NCBI RefSeq assembly: GCF_011745365.1 | Contig: NW_024468913.1 | Coordinates: 2,852,001 to 2,916,000 of the forward strand | Origin: Cryphonectria parasitica EP155 | Taxonomy: Eukaryota > Ascomycota > Sordariomycetes > Diaporthales > Cryphonectriaceae | Direction: 5' to 3' | DNA: 64,000 nucleotides | In this document: in pieces, positions 58,770 to 64,000 of the stretch | How the letters are laid out: every line of letters starts with the position of its first letter | How positions within the stretch are numbered: position 1 is the stretch's first letter | Position numbers and translations under genes: made by a program | The notes under the pieces: model-generated | What the model was told of the DNA's origin: nothing | Databases searched by the model: none | Seen by the model: the letters and a program-made list of their open reading frames with translations, nothing else

Positions 58770-59543
58770 TCATAAACCCACCATACCGAATCCCACCCCA
58801 GCAGCAACCCCAGCCACGACACCAACACACGGCAAACCCGTGGGCCTCGCAGCGGCATTTGCGCTGCCCACGCTGAAACCTGCCGTCGCGCCCGCCGTGC
58901 AATACGAGTCCTGGATCCCAAAACACGCCACGCTGCTCAGGCTGCTGCAGATGCTCGTGGCGGTCGCCGTCGCGTACGTCGCAGCGGCGCTCCCTCCGAC
59001 CGTCGTGCTGCCGCCCACGACGATGGTCACGCCGCCGCCGCCGCCACCGCCGCTCCCTTCCAGGTCGGCCGTGCACGCGGCATAGTTCCTGCTGCAGGCT
59101 GAGACGGCGCTCGAGCACGCGGCGGCGTTGCTGAAGCTGGTCGCGACGTACGGGAACGAGAAGTAGCCGTTCTGCACGTAGCTTGCCGAGGCCGTGGTGG
59201 GCGGCGCGAAGGAGGACGGCGCGGTGCCCGTGCAGACGTCGCCCGACGGACAACACGCGGGCGCGCTCGAGGCGTCGAGCGTGCAGGCCTGGCCCGAGGC
59301 GCAGCAGATCCCGCTGAAGGCAGATCCCTCCGAGGCGCACGAGTAGGTCCCTGCGATGCAGCCGTCTGTCGCCCTCGCGAAGAGGGCCTCCACGGGCGCG
59401 GCGGCGTGGTAGCGCCGGGCGGGTGTTGGTGTCTGGGCGGCGTGGAAGGGCTGTGGCTCTGCGCTGGCGAGTATGGAGGAAGAGGAGGGGAGGAGGAGAG
59501 TGATGCCAAGAAGAGGCGCAGAGAGGAGATGCCTTCGTCTCAT
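58770..59543 (-). CDS. Cysteine-rich GPI-anchored protein
   Basis: Predicted secreted, GPI-anchored protein of 257 residues in one exon. A signal peptide covers ~1-28 (LLSAPLLGITLLLPSSSSIL). Around residues 60-105 is a compact Cys-rich module, with C-x6-C, a paired CC (GICCASGQAC) and a second CC (PACCPSGDVC). A second set of Cys (CSSAVSACSRNYAAC) follows. The sequence then has a seven-Gly run and VTIVVGGSTTVGG, which I recall from a widespread uncharacterised fungal GPI-protein family. The C-terminus (GVVAGVAAGVGFGMVGL) is a GPI-type hydrophobic tail. Function is unknown; wall or membrane location is likely. Codon use is strongly GC-rich, which also keeps other frames open. Confidence 0.82.
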   Translation of the reverse strand: MRRRHLLSAPLLGITLLLPSSSSILASAEPQPFHAAQTPTPARRYHAAAPVEALFARATDGCIAGTYSCASEGSAFSGICCASGQACTLDASSAPACCPSGDVCTGTAPSSFAPPTTASASYVQNGYFSFPYVATSFSNAAACSSAVSACSRNYAACTADLEGSGGGGGGGVTIVVGGSTTVGGSAAATYATATATSICSSLSSVACFGIQDSYCTAGATAGFSVGSANAAARPTGLPCVGVVAGVAAGVGFGMVGL

Positions 59544-60588
59544 GTTGTCCTTCTTCTTTCCTCTTAATGTTTTGGTGAAGAAGCTGGAGCCTGATTCTCA
59601 AAAGCCTGAGGAACTTCGGAGGTTGCCTTGATGAATGGTTCGCTGGTCAAAGAAGAGGCTGGGGGCTGAATCAGTTTTAGGTGTTGGGGAATCGGAATTA
59701 TTTGTGAGGAGAACTGAGGGCAATGAAGATGATCAAGGTTGAAGTTATGTTGAAAAACATGCTTAAAAGCTTGCTGTGAACTTTAGCTGGTCGTAAGATC
59801 ATCCCAATTAAAAGAGGGCTGAGTGGTTGGGTTGTGGTCATTGTCGAATAAGGTGGCTGGTTGACCCTTCACCAGTGCCCTCCTTCGCAATATGCGGGCC
59901 AAGAAAGATCAGGGCTTACATACAGGATTCTGTGAGGATAGCATGCGCCTTGACACACACATCCATGCCAAGGAGGGAAAATAGGCAGGTGGTAAGCCTG
60001 ATTGGGATTGCAGCCCTGCAATTTGAAGCTACCTTCTCTCAGACTGCAGGCAGTTGTTCAACCTCACCTTCAATAAGTTGCTGCTGAAGACGTTCAACAA
60101 CATTTGGGGAATGGCAGTATCGCGTATTTGCTTAGGTGGTACTGTACTGTGTGGTGCTAGGATGGTAGGAGGACCCTTGCAGGTGAGCTCTGGGCAGTGT
60201 TTGCGTGATGTCATTAGTCGACACAGCAAACCTGCAACCCTGCCTGCCTCTGCCAACCCCGCAGCCCACCACTGTACTGTAGCTGTGTAGATATCGGATA
60301 GACAAGGATCCTTTGGCGGGGTGTTACCAGAGCAAGACACTTTGTTAGGCTAGGCCTGTGATGTGAGGTCTGCTGATTGCATGATACGAAAGTCAAAGTG
60401 GTCGAACATTTATCAGGTGCGTTATTGGGTATTCGAAAATTGATCCAGATTAGATTGGAAATGCAGTAGGGCTGCTCAAGGCCAGCCACAGACTTGTCAC
60501 AGTAGCTACTTTTCCCTCTCTTTCGTGTCTCAGCCACGTGGTCTTCGATGACCGTCTGTCATGACAATTCCGCCCCCCCCCGCCCGAC
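59544..60588. other. Intergenic region
   Basis: About 1 kb between two minus-strand genes: promoter of the GPI gene at left, 3' flank of the uncharacterised gene at right. A poly-C run lies near 60572. I see no gene. Confidence 0.5.
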
Positions 60589-61593
60589 CTATAATTTGGC
60601 TCGCACACGTCGGAGTGTTGATTGAAGTCGCCGTAGTGCCGTCGGATCTGGTTTCTGGGTGGCTTGATCATCCTTGATCTGCTGAACCTCCGTTCGAGCC
60701 TCTTGGACTATGTCACCGAGGTCCCCCCAAACTTCATCCGTGTAGCCTGTGAGCACTCGATTCCAGTCCTCGAGCCACAGCTGGCCCGCCTCGGCCAGAT
60801 CCGTGACGCCCAGGGTCGTGAAGCTACTCTCAGCGGCGCCAACTCCTTCAGAGTTGCCATTCGGCTCACGCAAAAAGTCCGGTACGAAGTTGAGCATGTT
60901 GTTCCAGTCAGATGCCGAGATCTGGGCCGGCGATCCGTCCTCAAAGAGTGCTTGGCGTAGTTTCTTCAGCTCCGCCTCGGTGAGCCTCATCTGAGCCTCG
61001 TCCTCTGGGGTCTCTTCGTCCACCTGCGATAGCAAACGGACGACCTCGACACCATCTCGTTCCTGCTGCTCGGCTACGGACGAGGTAATGACGTCTCGTG
61101 ATGATCTATTGCCGGGGTATTGCGAGACTCCAGCGCCCGATGTCTCCCATGCACCAGCCAGACCGACAGGCTCTGTTGGAACGAACACATTTGTGCTGTC
61201 CAGAAATTCAGAGAATGCTGCTTCCTCGGCAGCAACATGGGTATCGGCATGCCCTGGTCGGAAAGCACCCCTGGAGGTTGATGCGCCAGTAGAAGAAGAG
61301 TTCTCAGCTGGAAAACCAACATTCGTGGCTGCTGGTGATGTTGATGGTCCAGACTTTCCCGAGGAAGCCACACCGGCCAGGTCGCTCGCTGTTGGTGTGC
61401 TCTGCAGGACGCTTCTCGAAAGCCCAGCCGCAGATCGCCCTAAGCGTGTCGCAAATGAGTCACCGTCCGACTGCCTCAAAGCCTCCTGATCACTTTCATT
61501 TCTAGCGACTGCTTTGCCTTTATCGTTCACGTCGTTTTGCTGAGAACGGCCTGCGTCCGGTACACCACCGTCACCTGCTGGCTCAGACCCCAT
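60589..61593 (-). CDS. Uncharacterised fungal protein with conserved-looking C-terminal segment
   Basis: A 334-residue protein in one exon, beginning MGSEPAGDGGVPDAG. Residues ~1-120 are Ser/Gly/Ala-rich and disordered. From ~120 it has AAEEAAFSEFLDST, then an acidic, Leu/Gln-rich part. The last ~80 residues hold a Trp-rich helical segment with LWLEDWNRVLTGYTDEVWGD and a basic end, ALRRLQSTLRRVRAK. I recall similar W..VL..Y.DEVWG..EA endings in other ascomycete hypothetical proteins, so the gene is probably conserved, but no function is known to me. No signal peptide or membrane helix is visible, which suggests a cytosolic or nuclear location. An additional upstream exon is possible. Confidence 0.72.
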   Translation of the reverse strand: MGSEPAGDGGVPDAGRSQQNDVNDKGKAVARNESDQEALRQSDGDSFATRLGRSAAGLSRSVLQSTPTASDLAGVASSGKSGPSTSPAATNVGFPAENSSSTGASTSRGAFRPGHADTHVAAEEAAFSEFLDSTNVFVPTEPVGLAGAWETSGAGVSQYPGNRSSRDVITSSVAEQQERDGVEVVRLLSQVDEETPEDEAQMRLTEAELKKLRQALFEDGSPAQISASDWNNMLNFVPDFLREPNGNSEGVGAAESSFTTLGVTDLAEAGQLWLEDWNRVLTGYTDEVWGDLGDIVQEARTEVQQIKDDQATQKPDPTALRRLQSTLRRVRAKL

Positions 61594-63367
61594 CCTGATG
61601 TCGGATGAACGGCTCTCGAAGCGGGGGCGGGCCGAGACACTCCAATGGGTATGTCCTTGTGTCCTGGTTGTTTAGAAACCAATTCCTCCTCAAAGTTTCT
61701 AAAAGGGTTGTAGGAGATTGGCTTCGATGGTCCACTCCCTATTTCAGATCGCTGCTGACGTTGGCCTGGAGGAGTTGCTAATGTGATTTGGAGCTCACAT
61801 GGCTGAGAAGCTGCTGGACTGATGATGATGATGATGACAAAGAGATGTAGTGACACAACACTCTAGATACTTGGCATTGCAGCAAGCTTCATAAGCAATA
61901 AGATGTACCCGGTAAGGTGGAAGAGTGGTTTGCAACAGAGGGTCCAAGGTTAACTTTGGGAGATGCACGAGCAGCGGAATACCACCTGTCAGGGCTAGGT
62001 TCCAGGGAAGAACCACTAGTGTAAACCCAATGTGCAGGTGCTATAAACTATGTCATACAATCTATGTACTATAGAGATCAGCCCAAGCTGCAGCTGGGGT
62101 AATGAAGTGTGAGGACTGGTTGCATGACTTATGCATGACATCGACCTGGTAGGGTCCATTGAAGAGGGGGAATCATGTCAGAACAAAAGCCATGAGAAAG
62201 AAAGAAAAGATCAAAGGCAAAGAGGTCGAATAGGAAGGTGAACGCCCCATGATACCCAAGGCTTTCAGGGTGCAAAGACCTTCTGGAAGGGCCCAAATGG
62301 ACCCCACATTCCACGTTGGACATCACTAGCTCCGTTTTGCCAGCAGGACTTGGGCAGCACTGTCCACCAAGGTTGACCTGGTGCCCCCCCCCCCCATCGA
62401 GGCCTGCCTGAGCTTTGCTCTGCTGCTTTGTTAGTCAAGACCACCCAGCGCCTGGAGCCAGAGCTTGGAGCCTCGTAGTTTTCTACCCGACCTGACCTCA
62501 TCTTTTGCCAACCTGCAACCTCACGACAATTATCTCTCAACGACATCATACCCCGCACCGCTTGCCATCACCACACCCAACCCATTTTCACAACATCTCT
62601 GATTGCTTTCTGAAGGCTAGTCTTGCAATTCAACTGGCCCTGCCCTTCTATTCTGGTGAGTGCAGCCGAAGTTCACTGTGTCCTAGTCCTTGTGTTGCAG
62701 ACTCCCAAATCCGCCCTGTCATCTGTGGCCGCTCCTTGTGCTGCGTGACCTTGCAGACCTCACCTCATCAACACCCAGAGCTGCTGCAGCCATATGAAGG
62801 CGGTGTCGCGTGGATCAGTCCAGCATCCACTTTCACTTGCACCCCTCACCTCGCCTCTCTCCTCCTTTGCCTCAGTTGCTCAACCTGATCAGACCAGCCT
62901 GTCCAGCTGGAGAGATCCCTTGCCTTTTTGTATTGGGCCTGCTCTGTAGTGAGCCCATTCTGCCGCGGCAGCCAAACCTAGCAACGAGAGAGCTTGTTCT
63001 GTCGCTCCTCCACATCCACGCCCCATCCCACCTCACCTGGCCTCAACCCTGCTCTCTCTGTCGTGGATGCGAGCCTCAACTGCGCTTCTTCTGCATCTAA
63101 CAAGTTACCTCTGCTTTCAGCTTTCTCTCCCACTCCCGCCACATTCCCAACCACATCGCTGTTTCGATTTATTTTCGCCTCCTACATCCTTCGATCTGCA
63201 TACCGGTCTCAGAACTCCCTCGAGTTTGCTGCCGACAAAGGACCTCCCCACCGAATCGACTGAACCGGTCTCGCACTACCAAGATACATCATTCCGTCGG
63301 GGTCCCGTTCAGCAGCTCACTGTAGCGTGGAGGCCGTCCTTCACCTACGCTCACGACAACCGCAACC
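61594..63367. other. Promoter and long leader of the PP2A B55 gene
   Basis: About 1.8 kb. From about 62500 to the start codon the plus strand is C/T-rich, with a poly-C at about 62388. It looks like a long 5' leader, possibly with an intron. Frames here (for example one of 161 codons near 63.1-63.5 kb) overlap the true first exon in another frame and are not taken as genes. Confidence 0.55.
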
Positions 63368-64000
63368 ATGGTGGACTCAGAACCTGGCTCGCCAACATGG
63401 AAGTTTACACAGTACGTCCTCCCCGCGTACCATATCCCTCTCTGCCATCTGATAAGTTTGACACGGGCGGCGGCGCTGTCGGCGGCCTTTTGCTGCGAGA
63501 GTGTCGATTTCGCACGTCAACCCTTTCGCTGTCGTACGTAGCTGACAAATGACAAGGTGCTTCGGAGACAAGGGCGATGTGGAGGATATCACGGAAGGTA
63601 CGGATCCTGTGTTGTTCTTCACTATCCACGCGTACTGCTAGGACACGCCTTGCTAATCCCCGAGGCCTCAGCTGATATCATATCGACCGTCGAGTTTGAC
63701 CACACGGGAAACTACCTGGCGACTGGCGACAAGGGTGGTCGGGTAGTGCTCTTTGAGCGCAACGAGACTGTGAGTTGGGCTTTTTCTGGCTGGTCACCGA
63801 TGCGATGTGCTGGCGGCAGCGTCTGACGGGAGCAATAGAAAAAAACCTGCGAGTACAAGTTCCACACCGAGTTCCAATCCCACGAGCCCGAATTCGACTA
63901 CCTCAAGTCTCTCGAGATCGAAGAGAAGATCAACAAGATCAAATGGTGCCGCCGACAGAACGCTTCCCACTACCTCCTGTCTACCAACGACAAGACGATC
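63368..64000 (+). CDS. CDC55: PP2A regulatory subunit B55, N-terminal part (cut by the window end)
   Basis: WD-repeat regulatory subunit that directs protein phosphatase 2A to substrates, with roles in mitotic exit and morphogenesis. Four exon segments are visible (63368-63411, 63557-63597, 63672-63769, 63839-64000 and beyond), covering 115 residues. Start: [19 protein letters not shown], as in B55 proteins. The first WD blade follows with [19 protein letters not shown] and [10 protein letters not shown], then [20 protein letters not shown] and [10 protein letters not shown], all diagnostic of B55. Three introns lie within the first ~470 bp, each GT-AG and conserved in frame. The rest of the WD propeller lies beyond the window. 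Confidence 0.96.

Noticed and set aside
58534..59601. A 355-codon minus-strand frame overlapping the GPI gene in another phase
   Set aside because: Arg-rich, without a signal peptide or conserved motif. The alternative phase has a signal peptide, paired cysteines and a GPI tail.

Overview
This window is nuclear DNA from a filamentous ascomycete (Pezizomycotina), most likely a Sordariomycete. The evidence is short GT-AG introns of about 50-150 nt with CTAAC/CTGAC-like branch sites, pyrimidine-rich 5' leaders, a dispersed 5S rRNA gene, GPI-anchored surface proteins and typical filamentous-fungal orthologues. It holds 16 protein genes that I can support, one 5S rRNA gene and one doubtful first exon. 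That is about 4 kb per gene, which is sparse for a fungus. I found no transposon, CRISPR array, tRNA gene or recognisable biosynthetic cluster.

Layout, left to right. 0.2-1.9 kb (-): PAP2-type lipid phosphatase. 3.8-5.1 kb (-): mitochondrial ribosomal protein uL2m. 7.6-9.3 kb (+): B-type mitotic cyclin with D-box and KEN box, behind a leader holding forkhead-like and MCB-like sites. 11.65-11.77 kb (+): variant 5S rRNA. 13.4-13.7 kb (-): 99-residue conserved-looking protein. 13.7-18.75 kb: about 5 kb without a convincing gene. 18.8-25.5 kb (-): CCH1-type calcium channel of 2199 residues. 26.9-27.4 kb (-): SnoaL-like protein. 28.6-31.3 kb (+): PHD-finger chromatin protein. 31.3-36.7 kb: second 5.4 kb gene-poor stretch, ending at an HMG-box regulator (36.7-38.6 kb, +). 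39.5-40.0 kb (+): EMC5. 40.5-43.8 kb (+): meiotic MutS homologue MSH5. 45.0-51.0 kb: a GPI-type Ala/Gly-rich protein, a CFEM-like GPI protein and a secreted aspartic protease with a large insertion. 52.5-53.4 kb (-): GNAT acetyltransferase. 56.0-58.3 kb (+): CorA-like membrane protein. 58.8-59.5 kb (-): cysteine-rich GPI protein. 60.6-61.6 kb (-): uncharacterised protein. 63.4 kb to the end (+): start of the PP2A regulatory B55 subunit.

The genes are mostly unrelated housekeeping and regulatory functions. Two loose groupings stand out: cell-cycle and meiotic genes (cyclin B, MSH5, PP2A B55), and four secreted or surface proteins between 45 and 59.6 kb. I did not find a clearly new multi-gene system. 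The most unusual items are the aspartic protease with about 130 extra residues before its second catalytic Asp, the 5S rRNA variant whose changes keep its helices paired, a CFEM-like domain with six instead of eight cysteines, and the long regulatory-looking gaps. Exon boundaries were inferred by hand from reading frame, splice consensus and family conservation; all multi-exon models below close in frame.
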